Shown here in pieces: positions 41,489-50,881 of a stretch of DNA of 64,000 nt (position 1 is its first letter; each line of letters begins with the position of its first letter). The stretch is from an uncultured Prevotella sp. Its GTDB lineage: Bacteria > Bacteroidota > Bacteroidia > Bacteroidales > Bacteroidaceae. Under the pieces are notes generated by a model. That model did no database searches and was not told the DNA's origin. It saw nothing but the letters and a program-made list of their open reading frames with translations. The stretch is taken from the NCBI GenBank assembly GCA_934256705.1, contig CAKQPF010000002.1:1-64000 (forward strand), read 5' to 3'. The position numbers and the translations under genes were made by a program.

Positions 41489-44400
41489 TTAGAATGTTAC
41501 ATTAACACCTACAACTACCTGCTTGGCGAGTGGGAATGTGACAGAACCACCACGCTCTGAGTCATAACCGCTGATTTCGCCAGTGGTGATGAAGTTCTTG
41601 AGTGAGCAGTAGAACTTGGCATTCTGGATCATTGCGTTCTTGAGCACGCTCTTAGGCAAGAGGTAAGAGAGGGTGATATCCTTGATCTTGAAGTAGTCTG
41701 CCTTTACCATACATACCGCATTCTTGTATGTTGCACCGCCTGCGCTTGACGCACCTGGTGAAGGGATGATGGTGTTGGTGTTCTGAGGAGTCCAGTAGCT
41801 GAGCTCACCCCAGTTGGCATTGTCGTAAGTATAGAGGTTGTAACCACCGTAGTTCATGTATCCACCGAGACGAGCCATCATCTGTACAGAGAGAGAGAGG
41901 TTCTTGTAGGTGAATGTATTAGTCATACCGAGGATAGCCTTAGGAGTGCGATTGAAGATAATCTTGTCATCATCATTGATGATACCGTTCTGATCCTGGT
42001 CGACAACGCGGAGGGTACCAGGGGTACCATAGTCAGCATAAGGCTTCTGGAAGTCGAGACCTGTCTTTGCCTTGAAGTCAGCAACGTACTTATCGAACTC
42101 ACCGATGCCCCAGCAGTTCTGAATCTCATACTGAGAGAAAGCGGAGATAGACTCGCCTACCTTGAGGATGTCATTGCCGTCAACTACCTGTTCAACGCCG
42201 TCACGGAGCTTTGTCACCTCGTCCTTTGACATGGTGAGAGAAGCGTTTACATCCCACTTGAAGTCCTCTGTCTGTACAGGAACGGCATTGAGTGACACCT
42301 CAAGACCGCGGCCCTTTGTCTCACCCACGTTGCCGAGAGTAGAGGTATATACAGATGATGCAGGAGCAGTCATGTAGTAGAGGAGGTCGTAAGTATTGCT
42401 GATGTAGTAGTCGATAACACCATTGATACGGCCATTGAGGAATGAGAAGTCAAGACCGAGGTCGAATGCAGAAGTCTTCTCCCATGTCAGCTCAGGGTTT
42501 GCCATTGTCATAGGAGCCTTGTTGGTAGAGTTAGGCACGATGGCAGAGATGGTAGCGAGAGTCATGTAAGGGTCGATAGCCGCGTTACCGGAGATTCCCC
42601 ATGATACGCGGAACTTCAGGTTGTCGAGCCAAGACTTGGTGTTAGCCATGAACTTTTCCTCTGAGATACGCCAGCCGGCACTTGCAGATGGGAAGTAACC
42701 CCACTTGTGGCCGTCAGCAAGAACGGAAGAACCGTCAGCACGGAAAGAAGCCTGGAAGAGGTAACGGTCGAGGTAAGAATAGTTGATACGTGCGAAGAAA
42801 GAGAGCAGCGCACTCTTTACGTATGAAGAAGAGGTATTAGGGTCTGCAATCTTGCTGACATCATAAAATGAGCTCTTGAAGTAGTGCTCAGCACCTGCGT
42901 CACCTTCGATAGTGCTTGCTTCCTTCACGGTCTGTATCATTTCGTGACCGAGGAGCGCTGTGAAGTCGTGGTCGCTGCCTATGTTGAAGTTGTAGTTAGC
43001 AGTATTCTGCCATACATACTTGGTGCTTGCAGAGTTAGCGAGAGTGATGTATGAAGTAGTAGGAGTCTGGAAACGTGCGATGCTGTACATATCCTGATAC
43101 ATACCGTCACGGGCATTGCTGCGGTCGAGAGAAAAGTTGCTCTTGAGAGTCATTCCCTTGACAGGAGTGAGCTGGAGATATGCGCTGCCGAAGAAGCGGG
43201 TAGTCTCGATGTTACGCTGGAAAGCACCGTCCACCTCATCGAGGAGAGGGTTACCGTGAGCGTCATAGAAGTAGCTTGGCTTCTGGATGATGTTGCCTTC
43301 TGCATCATAAGGATGAGCGATGGTGGTCATCTTGAGCGCGAGGTTATATACGCCGCTGTTACGCTTGTCATTGTCCTTGTAAACATAAGAGAGGGAAGTA
43401 CCGATCTTTACGATGCTGTTGATCTTGTGGTCAATGTTCACACGACCGGTGTAACGCTTGAACTCATCATTATTGAGCATACCATTGTCGTCCATCATGG
43501 AGAATGCCACATTGAAGTTTGTCTTGTCAGTACCACCGTTTACGTTCACCTCATAGTTCTGAGTGAGACCGTTCTGGAGAATCATATCCATCCAATCGGT
43601 GTAAGAACCGTTCTTCACGATGTCATTATAGAGGTTCAGACCTGAGTAAGCATGCACTGCACCGCCGAGAATGCTCTCAGCAGTAGCGTCGCCTTTGGAG
43701 AAGTCCCAGCCATTCTCAGAAGCTATCTGATAGTTCTTTGCATCAACAAGACGCTGCACTTCAGCATCACCGTACATTGGCTTGAGCACGTTGGCAGCGG
43801 AATTGAATGAGAGATAAGCATTGAATCCCACGTTGGTCTTGCCAGACTTACCACGCTTTGTGGTGATGATGACTACGCCATTAGCACCCTTACTACCGTA
43901 GATAGCGGTGGAAGCAGCATCCTTGAGGACATCCATAGACTCGATTTCAGAAGCTGGGATATCAAGTGTAGAACCGTATTCCACTCCGTCAACGAGGATA
44001 AGAGGGCTGTTGCTTGCGAGGATAGAACGGTTACCACGGAGCTTTATGCTAACGCCAGCACCAGCCTGACCGTCGCTCTGCTGAAGGTCAATGCCTGGCA
44101 CCTTAGCCTGCATAGCCTGAAGTGCGTTTGCAGTTGCTACCTTGGAGAGTTCTTCAGTCTTTACTGACGCAACAGCACCTGTGAGGTCCTTCTTCTTCAA
44201 CACGCCGTAACCTACGACTACAACGTCGTTGAGCGTGGTGTTGTCGTCCTCCATTGTGATTTCAATGGTTGACTTACCTTTCACATCGACAGTCTTACTC
44301 TTCATTCCTACATAAGAAATGGCGAGCTGTCCTGCCTTCTGAAGATTGATGGTGAAGTTACCGTCAATATCGGTAACGGTACCGTTCTGGGTACCCTTCT

Positions 44401-44539
44401 CCATTACAGTGGCACCGATAACCGGGTCACCGAAGGAGTCCTTCACATTACCTTTCACGGTCTGCGCCTGAATAGTGCCCACAATCATGGTAAGCATCAG
44501 CGCCAGCGCAATGCGAATTGTCTTTAAATTACCAAACAT
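41489..44539 (-). CDS. SusC/RagA-family TonB-dependent receptor
   Basis: 1016 residues starting MFGNLKTIRIALALMLTM (44539), signal ending GTIQAQ. Carboxypeptidase regulatory-like domain (VKGNVKDSFGDPVIGATV), TonB box-like region, plug domain (VVVVGYGVLKKKDLTGAVAS, LRGNRSILASNSPLILVDGV) and a large beta barrel ending KQVVVGVNVTF with terminal Phe. Outer-membrane importer for a glycan or peptide, powered by TonB. TATATTTG on the minus strand at 44724-44731 may be the -7 box, 185 bases upstream. SusD follows directly. Confidence 0.96.
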   Translation of the reverse strand: MFGNLKTIRIALALMLTMIVGTIQAQTVKGNVKDSFGDPVIGATVMEKGTQNGTVTDIDGNFTINLQKAGQLAISYVGMKSKTVDVKGKSTIEITMEDDNTTLNDVVVVGYGVLKKKDLTGAVASVKTEELSKVATANALQAMQAKVPGIDLQQSDGQAGAGVSIKLRGNRSILASNSPLILVDGVEYGSTLDIPASEIESMDVLKDAASTAIYGSKGANGVVIITTKRGKSGKTNVGFNAYLSFNSAANVLKPMYGDAEVQRLVDAKNYQIASENGWDFSKGDATAESILGGAVHAYSGLNLYNDIVKNGSYTDWMDMILQNGLTQNYEVNVNGGTDKTNFNVAFSMMDDNGMLNNDEFKRYTGRVNIDHKINSIVKIGTSLSYVYKDNDKRNSGVYNLALKMTTIAHPYDAEGNIIQKPSYFYDAHGNPLLDEVDGAFQRNIETTRFFGSAYLQLTPVKGMTLKSNFSLDRSNARDGMYQDMYSIARFQTPTTSYITLANSASTKYVWQNTANYNFNIGSDHDFTALLGHEMIQTVKEASTIEGDAGAEHYFKSSFYDVSKIADPNTSSSYVKSALLSFFARINYSYLDRYLFQASFRADGSSVLADGHKWGYFPSASAGWRISEEKFMANTKSWLDNLKFRVSWGISGNAAIDPYMTLATISAIVPNSTNKAPMTMANPELTWEKTSAFDLGLDFSFLNGRINGVIDYYISNTYDLLYYMTAPASSVYTSTLGNVGETKGRGLEVSLNAVPVQTEDFKWDVNASLTMSKDEVTKLRDGVEQVVDGNDILKVGESISAFSQYEIQNCWGIGEFDKYVADFKAKTGLDFQKPYADYGTPGTLRVVDQDQNGIINDDDKIIFNRTPKAILGMTNTFTYKNLSLSVQMMARLGGYMNYGGYNLYTYDNANWGELSYWTPQNTNTIIPSPGASSAGGATYKNAVCMVKADYFKIKDITLSYLLPKSVLKNAMIQNAKFYCSLKNFITTGEISGYDSERGGSVTFPLAKQVVVGVNVTF

Positions 44540-44723
44540 AGTTGTTTTGTGATTAAATGATGAATTTATAATTAGTAGTTGTTTTCTTTGGCTAACGGGC
44601 ATGGTTGTGCCTTGATCACAAGTCTCTTATTGCCATAAAAATTTTCTCTTTGTTTAATATAGTTTGCAGCAGTTTAGCTGATTATTTGTAGATATTAAAT
44701 TGATTTTTATCAGTATTCGGGTG

Positions 44724-44731
44724 CAAATATA
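44724..44731 (-). promoter_or_regulatory. Possible -7 box of the SusC/SusD operon
   Basis: TATATTTG on the minus strand matches TAnnTTTG; the nearest TTTG is 24 bases upstream rather than 19-21. The leader to the ATG is long and AT-rich. Confidence 0.45.
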
Positions 44732-44827
44732 CAAAAAAATATCAACTCCGCATTACAAAACATGATACTTTTTTTCAAAAAAGACAAAAAAAGGACATAT
44801 TTGTCGGAAAAAAAGACGAAAATATGT

Positions 44828-44984
44828 AGGGAATAGGGAATAGGAGATTACCTCAATCAAGGTAATAGGGAATAGATAATAGGGAATAGGAGATTACCTT
44901 TGCTCGTTTGAGATGATCGCATTAGCGAGAATCCGCAAGCGGTAACAGTAATCTCCTATTCCCTATTATCTATTATCTATTCCC
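44828..44984. repeat. GGGAATA inverted-array hairpin, copy C
   Basis: Arms of GGGAATA/GATAATA/GGAGATT heptamers enclose a loop with GATNATCTCAA- and CTTGCGGATT-type motifs (read on the minus strand CCGCTTGCGGATTCTCGC). The right arm ends 2 bases from the stop codon of the downstream minus-strand gene. The rest of 44540-44985 has the SusC promoter only. Confidence 0.8.
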
Positions 44985-44985
44985 T

Positions 44986-45552
44986 TCAGTTATGCACACT
45001 AAGCATCCGCCCGCCATAACTGGCACGGTAACGGAGCAGTTTCAGTCCGTCATCGCCACTTACCACCACGCCGCGGTTGTTGAGATCATACGACCGATGG
45101 CAGTGATTACACTTGAGCCAAAGCCCGCTGTTGGTCCATTGCAGGGCGTATTTCGTGTAGGGATAATTGTCCTTAAGGCAGTTGGGACACTGCAGATCGA
45201 ATGCGTAAAGCTGCTGGTCGAGCGTGGAATAGCCTATCACAAGACCGTTGCTTGCGCCAAGGATGCAGGAACGGCGCAACTCGGCAGCCGTCGTTATCGC
45301 AACGTCGTCCGTCGTCTTGCCGTCCTGCAGCTGCATCTTCAGATGAAGGACATCATTCTTCGGCTCCTGCCTTACCATGCAGAAGACGCCTGATGACATA
45401 GGATTCAGGGCGTTATTGAGTATGCAGACATTATGGATAGACGTGTCAAAGAGGAAATAACACTGCCAGTCCGTGGTGTATTCATACTCGTCTGCCGAGC
45501 AGGATGACAGGATGATGAGGGACAATAGTGCCGCTATTTGCTTTATTCGCAT
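44986..45552 (-). CDS. Lipoprotein with degenerate Rieske-like cysteine pairs
   Basis: 188 residues, lipoprotein signal ending IILSSC. After a beta-rich body come CPNC (in FDLQCPNCLKDNYPYT) and CNHCHRSYDLNNRG; the second resembles the CxxH half of Rieske proteins but both pairs are CxxC rather than CxH/CxxH, so it may bind a metal differently. Alone, between SusC and the C10 peptidase gene. Family not settled. Confidence 0.55.
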   Translation of the reverse strand: MRIKQIAALLSLIILSSCSADEYEYTTDWQCYFLFDTSIHNVCILNNALNPMSSGVFCMVRQEPKNDVLHLKMQLQDGKTTDDVAITTAAELRRSCILGASNGLVIGYSTLDQQLYAFDLQCPNCLKDNYPYTKYALQWTNSGLWLKCNHCHRSYDLNNRGVVVSGDDGLKLLRYRASYGGRMLSVHN

Positions 45553-45572
45553 GGGTTATCGTAGTTTTAGAA

Positions 45573-45601
45573 TCCGCCGGTAACGCGGCGGACACAGTGG
45601 C
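45573..45601 (+). repeat. GTAACG stem-loop / CACAGTGG element, copy 10
   Basis: Stem TCCGCCG/CGGCGGA, loop GTAACG, then CACAGTGGC. Confidence 0.85.
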
Positions 45602-45623
45602 TTCGCTCCTTTGGGGAAGGGCT

Positions 45624-45706
45624 GTTTTGTGGTTTTGCTGTTCGTATTGATTGCTTGCGATTTGACTATCAACAAAACAACAAAACAACAAGACCACAAA
45701 ACAACC
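45624..45706. repeat. TTTTGTGG/AACAAC inverted-array hairpin
   Basis: Left arm GGCTGTTTTGTGGTTTTG, right arm AACAAGACCACAAAACAACC; ends 6 bases beyond the stop of the C10 protease gene. Confidence 0.75.
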
Positions 45707-45711
45707 CATTA

Positions 45712-48420
45712 TTACCTATTCACCTTGATGACTTTACCGTCAGGATAGACGAGGATATTCAAGCCTTTCCGGAGCTTCATGATGCGCTTTCCGGTAGCAT
45801 CGAATATCTTTACGCCTTGCGGAAGGGCGGTGACAGAGCCGATGCCGTCGGTGAAGTCGGCGATGAAGGTGAGGTTATGGGCTGGCATGACGGTGTAACC
45901 ATCGGTGCGCCATCCCAGGAATGTGTGGTGAGGATTCTCCGGAACATAGTTGAAGGCAGGGATTTCACTGCCATATTCCAGCTCTATCTCCTTCACTGTC
46001 TCATTATTATATATATAGGTCAATGTGTAGGAATTGACTGAGAACGTGCCGTTTACCGTCACATCGGATGCCGGCATAGTGCTTTCAGGCAAGCCTTTCC
46101 AGCCGGAGAAGGTGTAGCCTTCCTTCTCAGGAGCGGCTATTGGAGTCACTGCAGAGCCATATTCCACGGAGAATGTCTTGTATTCAATGCTGTCCACCCT
46201 ATATATAATAGTGTAGGAATTCACTGAGAATATGCCGTTCACCGTCACATCGGATGCCGGCATAGTGCTTTCTGGCAAGCCTTGCCAGCCAGAGAAGGTG
46301 TAACCCTCCTTCTCGGGAGCGGCTATTGGAGTCACTGCAGAGCCATATTCCACGGAGAATGTCTTGTATTCAATGCTGTCCACCTTATATATAAGTGTGT
46401 AGGAATTGACTGAGAACGTGCCGTTCACCGTCACATCGGATGCCGGCATGGTGCTTTCAGGCAAGCCTTTCCAGCCAGAGAAGGTGTAACCTTCCTTCTC
46501 AGGAGCGGCTATTGGGGTCACTGCAGAGCCATATTCCACGGAGAATGTCTTGTATTCACTGCCGTCCACCTTATATATAATATTGTATTTCTTGGCAGAG
46601 AACTCGGCCGTAAGGGTGATATTATCCTTCACATTGATGGTGCGAGGATTGACATTGCTGCCATCAGACCACTTCACGAACTGGTAACCATCGCGTGGCA
46701 CCGCGGTGATGGTGATGTCAGAGCCTTCCTCCGCTTTGCCATCAGCGACACCTTCCACGGTGACAGTGCCCTTGTCAGCGGATGAAGAGGTGACTGAAAC
46801 ATTGTAATACTTCTTCTCCGGCACTGGAGGATTGACCACAGGAGGCTCTTCTCCGCCAGAGAAAGTGGTGGTAGGGACAGCCCAAGACTTATTGTAGAGC
46901 ATCACTTTCCATTCCGTTGTACCCTTGACACGATAGATAGGATATACCTCATACTTACCATTATAGCGCAGATTTCTCGGATAGCAGCCGTAAGATGAGA
47001 AGCCCTGATTGACCTTAAACGTGCCTGCAGTGCATCTTACATCCAGAGAATAGTCGGCTGTGGTGTGCTTGAAGCGCATTCCCACTTCGAGATTAGCCTC
47101 TAATATGCTGCCATTATAGAAGCCACCTTTCAAGTAAATCGGAGAATAAGCCGTGAGATTGCTATTATCTACCGTGAAAGGTTGGTTGCAGAACATGATA
47201 TAATTGTACGAACTTCCAGCCTGCGCCTTCTGTATTCCTATAACCATATCATTGCCTTCGGTATAACCTAAGCCCACTGTACCGCCGCCAGTGCCAGATT
47301 GATCCGGATTGAGAGCATCGGTTCCCACGATAAGATAATAGCCATTTGCCATGCCTTGCCATCCCCAGTTCATGTGATAATAGCCAGCATTGTCGTAACC
47401 ATCGCAGATAAAGGCATGACCTTCATTATTCAATGTCTGACCACTATAGAGCACAGGGCGCCGTGCATCAAGTTCGGTGCGTATCATCTGCGCCCATTCT
47501 TCATCGGTGAAAAGGACTTTTTGCAAATATGACATACCGCAATCATAATCGAAATAGGTCGTCAAAGCGTAAGGGACTTTAGCAGAACTGGCAGAACTAC
47601 TACCGCCTGCATAAATCATATCCACCGACACTCCGCAATCATGGAGCAGACATGCCACGTCAGCGGCTTTGTCATCAGTATATGAAGCATTCTGGGTATA
47701 GCCGCTTTCCTCATCTACATAGAGTCCGTAAGCGTCCTGCATATTGCTCCAATTATATGTATGAGAGGAGAAATCTACGGATGGAGTGATGGTTTTCACG
47801 CCTATATCGCCACCGAAATTGAGCTTGTAAGAATAGGAATGGCTGCCCGTTCCCTGCATCGGCCACTTGTGATAATACATTATCTGCGCCATTGCAGTGG
47901 CGACACAACCAGTCACTGATGACTGTCCAATGTCGTTGCAGTCATTGTTGAAAGGCTCGTTCTGCATCCATTTGGCGGTGACGAGCGGCTTTACCACAGG
48001 GGTTCCCATTGCTGTAGGCGATGTAAGAGTTACGCCTTTAGCCAGTGCAGCCGACATCTTCACCTTGTAATCATCGAGCCAATAGCGGAGATTGTCAGGG
48101 ATGCTGTCCGCTGAAAAGGCAGAGGAATTGCCGTAAGCGATGAGTGCCGGCAACTTTTCGTCGGCTCCTGCTATGACAAAACTCCTGTCATCACTGAAGA
48201 TATAGAAGAGATTGTCATTGCTTTCAGGGGCTGAAGGCATACCGTTCACGGCGGCCTTCATGGTGTAAACCAACTTGCGTGCCTGACTCTTGGTGGCTTT
48301 AGCCTGCGCTGTGCCGCTCATTCTCTTTACACGCATCATTGCTTCCTCAGGCGTCAGTTGCTGCGCCAGTGCCGGTATGGCTATCATTGCCAGTGCCAGT
48401 AGTTGTAGAAATCTTTTCAT
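45712..48420 (-). CDS. C10-family (streptopain-like) cysteine protease with triple 62-residue repeat
   Basis: 902 residues, signal ending IPALAQ. Spi-like propeptide (about 20-125), then the C10 peptidase domain with catalytic Cys172 in SSVTGCVATAMAQIMYYH and His in NNEGHAFICDGYDNAGYYH. After about residue 520 come a bacterial repeat-like domain (YQFVKWSDGSNVNPRTINVK) and three near-identical 62-residue InlB-like repeats (KTFSVEYGSAVTPIAAPE type) encoded by 186-bp DNA units at about 46025, 46211 and 46397, plus a fourth diverged one. The C-terminus (KIFDATGKRIMKLRKGLN) looks like a T9SS tail. Secreted protease, likely surface-exposed or released. Confidence 0.88.
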   Translation of the reverse strand: MKRFLQLLALAMIAIPALAQQLTPEEAMMRVKRMSGTAQAKATKSQARKLVYTMKAAVNGMPSAPESNDNLFYIFSDDRSFVIAGADEKLPALIAYGNSSAFSADSIPDNLRYWLDDYKVKMSAALAKGVTLTSPTAMGTPVVKPLVTAKWMQNEPFNNDCNDIGQSSVTGCVATAMAQIMYYHKWPMQGTGSHSYSYKLNFGGDIGVKTITPSVDFSSHTYNWSNMQDAYGLYVDEESGYTQNASYTDDKAADVACLLHDCGVSVDMIYAGGSSSASSAKVPYALTTYFDYDCGMSYLQKVLFTDEEWAQMIRTELDARRPVLYSGQTLNNEGHAFICDGYDNAGYYHMNWGWQGMANGYYLIVGTDALNPDQSGTGGGTVGLGYTEGNDMVIGIQKAQAGSSYNYIMFCNQPFTVDNSNLTAYSPIYLKGGFYNGSILEANLEVGMRFKHTTADYSLDVRCTAGTFKVNQGFSSYGCYPRNLRYNGKYEVYPIYRVKGTTEWKVMLYNKSWAVPTTTFSGGEEPPVVNPPVPEKKYYNVSVTSSSADKGTVTVEGVADGKAEEGSDITITAVPRDGYQFVKWSDGSNVNPRTINVKDNITLTAEFSAKKYNIIYKVDGSEYKTFSVEYGSAVTPIAAPEKEGYTFSGWKGLPESTMPASDVTVNGTFSVNSYTLIYKVDSIEYKTFSVEYGSAVTPIAAPEKEGYTFSGWQGLPESTMPASDVTVNGIFSVNSYTIIYRVDSIEYKTFSVEYGSAVTPIAAPEKEGYTFSGWKGLPESTMPASDVTVNGTFSVNSYTLTYIYNNETVKEIELEYGSEIPAFNYVPENPHHTFLGWRTDGYTVMPAHNLTFIADFTDGIGSVTALPQGVKIFDATGKRIMKLRKGLNILVYPDGKVIKVNR
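46025..46582 (-). repeat. Three 186-bp tandem coding repeats
   Basis: Unit starts GTGTAGGAATT at 46025, 46211 and 46397 (spacing exactly 186). Differences between units are few, suggesting recent duplication or gene conversion. Confidence 0.85.
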
Positions 48421-48461
48421 ATTGACTTGATGTTTAGGGTTGGATAGGAAGGAAACAGGTA

Positions 48462-48575
48462 ATAGGAAATGGGTAATAGGAGATTAGTCCTGCCACTTTC
48501 GGTCTCTTGTCAAGGTAATATCTCAAGCTGACGAAGCTAATCTCCTATTACCTATTGACTATTCCCTATTACCTT
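48462..48575. repeat. GGGAATA-type inverted-array hairpin, copy D
   Basis: Left arm GTAATAGGAAATGGGTAAT-type, right arm AATCTCCTATTACCTATTG; the core is diverged but keeps ATATCTCAAG. Ends 9 bases from the argH stop codon. Confidence 0.7.
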
Positions 48576-48583
48576 TTGATGGA

Positions 48584-50032
48584 CTATCGCTTTGCCAGCA
48601 GCGCGCTTTCAGCCTCATCCACCTTCTCGAAATGGAAGCCATCGAGGAGTGATTGCATGAGAGCCTGGATGCGGTCATTGCAGAGATTGCCGATGGAACC
48701 TTCGTGTGTGTGGTGGATATTCTTGTCGGGAGTGAAGTTGCCAGCCTCTATGTCGAGCCCTACTTTCTTGTAGGCATCGCGGAAAGGCATACCGTTCTGT
48801 GCCAGACGGTTGACCTCTTCCACGGAGAAGATAGGGTCGTACATCGGATTGTCGAGGATGTCACGGCGCACCTTTATCTTGTTGATGATGTAGGCACACA
48901 TGGCGAGGCAGTCCTTCAGCTCGTCAAAGGCAGGGAGGAACACCTCTTTTATTATCTGAAGGTCGCGGAAATATCCGCATGGGAGATTGTTCTGGATGAG
49001 TGTCACCTGTGTAGGGAGCGCCTGTATCTTGTTGCATTTGGCACGTATAAGCTCGAAAACGTCAGGATTCTTCTTGTGCGGCATGATGCTTGAACCGGTG
49101 GTACACTCCTTCGGCAGGAGGACAAACTGGAAGTTCTGCGAATTGAAAAGGCAGGCATCGAATGCCAGTTTCGCCATCGTACCGGCGAGACCGGCTATGG
49201 AGAACGCCACGTTACGCTCCATTTTTCCACGTCCCATCTGGGCATACACCACGTTATAGTCCATGGAATCGAATCCGAGGAGGTCGGTAGTCATCTGCCT
49301 GTTGAGCGGGAAAGAAGAGCCATAGCCTGCCGCGGAGCCGAGAGGATTGCGGTTTGTCATCCTGTAAGCCGCCTGGAGATATAGCATATCGTCGGTAAGC
49401 GACTCGGCATAAGCGCCAAACCACAGTCCGAAAGAGGACGGCATAGCCACCTGGAGATGTGTGTAGCCAGGCATAAGGACATCCTTGTACTCCTCACTCT
49501 TGGAGATAAGTTCGTCGAAGAGCGTCTTGGTCTGGCAGACGATGTCACGCAAGGCGGCACGTGTGAAGAGCTTCAGATCGACGAGTACCTGGTCGTTTCT
49601 GGAGCGTCCGGAGTGGATTTTCTTTCCCATATCGCCGAGCTTGCGTGTCAGCATGAGCTCCACCTGTGAGTGGACATCCTCCACTCCGTCCTCGATGACG
49701 AAGTCACCACGGTCGCATATCTCGTAGATATTCCTGAGTTCGTCGAGCAATAGCGGCAGTTCGTCCTTGCCTATGAGGCCTATAGACTCGAGCATGGTGA
49801 TGTGTGCCATTGATCCGAGGACGTCATACTTGGCGAGGTAGAGGTCCATTTCTCTGTCTCTTCCTACTGTGAAGCGCTCTATCTCCTTGTTGATGGAGTA
49901 GTTTTTCTCCCAAAGTTTAGCCCCCACCAAACCTCCCCCTGGGGAGGCTTTCTTTAGAATGTCTTTCTTACTTGAGGACTCTTTCACGTCTTTGCTTGAC
50001 TGCATTTGCTGCTGTTGGTCTATATTGTTCAT
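48584..50032 (-). CDS. argH: Argininosuccinate lyase
   Basis: 482 residues. Last step of arginine synthesis: argininosuccinate to arginine and fumarate. Fumarase/aspartase superfamily: VHSQVELMLTRK, GRSRNDQVLVDLKLFTR, TGSSIMPHKKNPDV (signature), and the C-terminal domain. I place the start at MNNIDQQQQM. The N-terminus is about 35 residues longer than the family norm and includes KASPGGGLVGAKL, encoded by a GC-rich hairpin (CCTCCCCCTGGGGAGGC) that belongs to a dispersed intergenic family: a repeat captured inside the reading frame. True start could also be further downstream. Confidence 0.94.
   Translation of the reverse strand: MNNIDQQQQMQSSKDVKESSSKKDILKKASPGGGLVGAKLWEKNYSINKEIERFTVGRDREMDLYLAKYDVLGSMAHITMLESIGLIGKDELPLLLDELRNIYEICDRGDFVIEDGVEDVHSQVELMLTRKLGDMGKKIHSGRSRNDQVLVDLKLFTRAALRDIVCQTKTLFDELISKSEEYKDVLMPGYTHLQVAMPSSFGLWFGAYAESLTDDMLYLQAAYRMTNRNPLGSAAGYGSSFPLNRQMTTDLLGFDSMDYNVVYAQMGRGKMERNVAFSIAGLAGTMAKLAFDACLFNSQNFQFVLLPKECTTGSSIMPHKKNPDVFELIRAKCNKIQALPTQVTLIQNNLPCGYFRDLQIIKEVFLPAFDELKDCLAMCAYIINKIKVRRDILDNPMYDPIFSVEEVNRLAQNGMPFRDAYKKVGLDIEAGNFTPDKNIHHTHEGSIGNLCNDRIQALMQSLLDGFHFEKVDEAESALLAKR
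49919..49959. repeat. CCTCCCC-GGGGAGG element inside argH
   Basis: CCCCCACCAAACCTCCCCCT then GGGGAGGCTTTC; same type as elements at 25105, 51599, 53420 and 53504, which lie outside genes. Confidence 0.7.
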
Positions 50033-50037
50033 TGTGT

Positions 50038-50161
50038 TGGTTGTTTTGTGGTCTTGTTGTCTTGTGGTTTGGTTGTTTAGTTGTTTGGTTGTTTGGTGGT
50101 CTTGTTGTTTATCTGTATTTGCATACAACTAAACAACTAAACAACTAAACAACTAAACAAC
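50038..50161. repeat. GTTTAGTT/AACAACTA inverted-array hairpin
   Basis: Left arm of GTTTAGTTGTTTGGTT type, loop ATCTGTATTTGCATAC, right arm of AACAACTA octamers. Ends 5 bases from the SRPBCC gene stop and 6 bases from the argH start. Confidence 0.8.
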
Positions 50162-50165
50162 ATTC

Positions 50166-50651
50166 CTAATACGGCAGCATAGCGAGCATATCAGCGAATT
50201 TGTCGATGCCTCCTTCGAGCTTTTTGCCTACCATCATCTTCATCATCATGTTGAGTTCAGCCTTGAGGGTGATGCGTATCTTTGTGCCCGGAGTGCCGTA
50301 TGGCGTTGATATTTCGCTTGTAGGGAGCACCTGTATCCAGAGGTTAGCCTCCACTGGCGACTGGTCTGTCTGGAACTTTATGCATTTGTTTTCCTCTCTT
50401 TCGATGATGGAGAGGGAGATGGTGCCTACCATCGGTGCCGGGATAGCGATGCTGTCAGGTGTCAACTGCACGTCTTTGAGCTTCTCCAGCTGTGCCGGGT
50501 CCTGTCCGGCTTCCTTCATTTTTTCCGCCACCATGGGGTTGTTGGCAGCATTATCGAGTATCGGACGTAGGTTTTCGAGGTTGCTGAGCTTAGCATATAC
50601 TGCTTCTACGGGAGCAGGGATGAGTTTGATTTTACTTTCGTATTTAGCCAT
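50166..50651 (-). CDS. SRPBCC-like cytosolic protein
   Basis: 161 residues from MAKYESKIKLIPAPVE (50651). Pattern of a START/SRPBCC lipid-binding fold: a beta strand start KIKLIPAPVEAVYAKLS, a helical middle, and strands GTISLSIIEREENKCIKFQT, NLWIQVLPTSE, TKIRITLKAELNMMMKMM. Common conserved protein in Bacteroidetes; ligand unknown. No signal peptide. Divergent from the greA unit. Confidence 0.75.
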   Translation of the reverse strand: MAKYESKIKLIPAPVEAVYAKLSNLENLRPILDNAANNPMVAEKMKEAGQDPAQLEKLKDVQLTPDSIAIPAPMVGTISLSIIEREENKCIKFQTDQSPVEANLWIQVLPTSEISTPYGTPGTKIRITLKAELNMMMKMMVGKKLEGGIDKFADMLAMLPY

Positions 50652-50843
50652 TATGATATATATGAATCTATTAAAACTGCTACAAAAGTACGACAAATTC
50701 CCGAAATCTCCAAATTTTGCATTGGTTATGTTGTTCAAAGTCAATTATGTCCGCAGATAATCCCTGATATATTCTCTTTGCACATGAAAAAGCATGGGAT
50801 GCAAACAAAAAGGTATTTGAAATTGATTTTTTTCGTGAAAAAG

Positions 50844-50875
50844 TTTGGTGGTATCAGAAAATGTGCGTATCTTTG
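50844..50875 (+). promoter_or_regulatory. Sigma-ABfr promoter upstream of greA
   Basis: TTTG (50844-50847), 20 bases, TATCTTTG (50868-50875): a full match to the Bacteroidetes housekeeping consensus. Transcription would start near 50882, about 245 bases before greA. Confidence 0.8.
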
Positions 50876-50881
50876 CACACG

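Noticed and set aside
39308..44539. Complete polysaccharide utilisation locus
   Set aside because: SusC and SusD are present, but no glycoside hydrolase, sulfatase or regulator lies next to them; the PL1-like gene is 2.4 kb away, on the other strand, with unrelated genes between.
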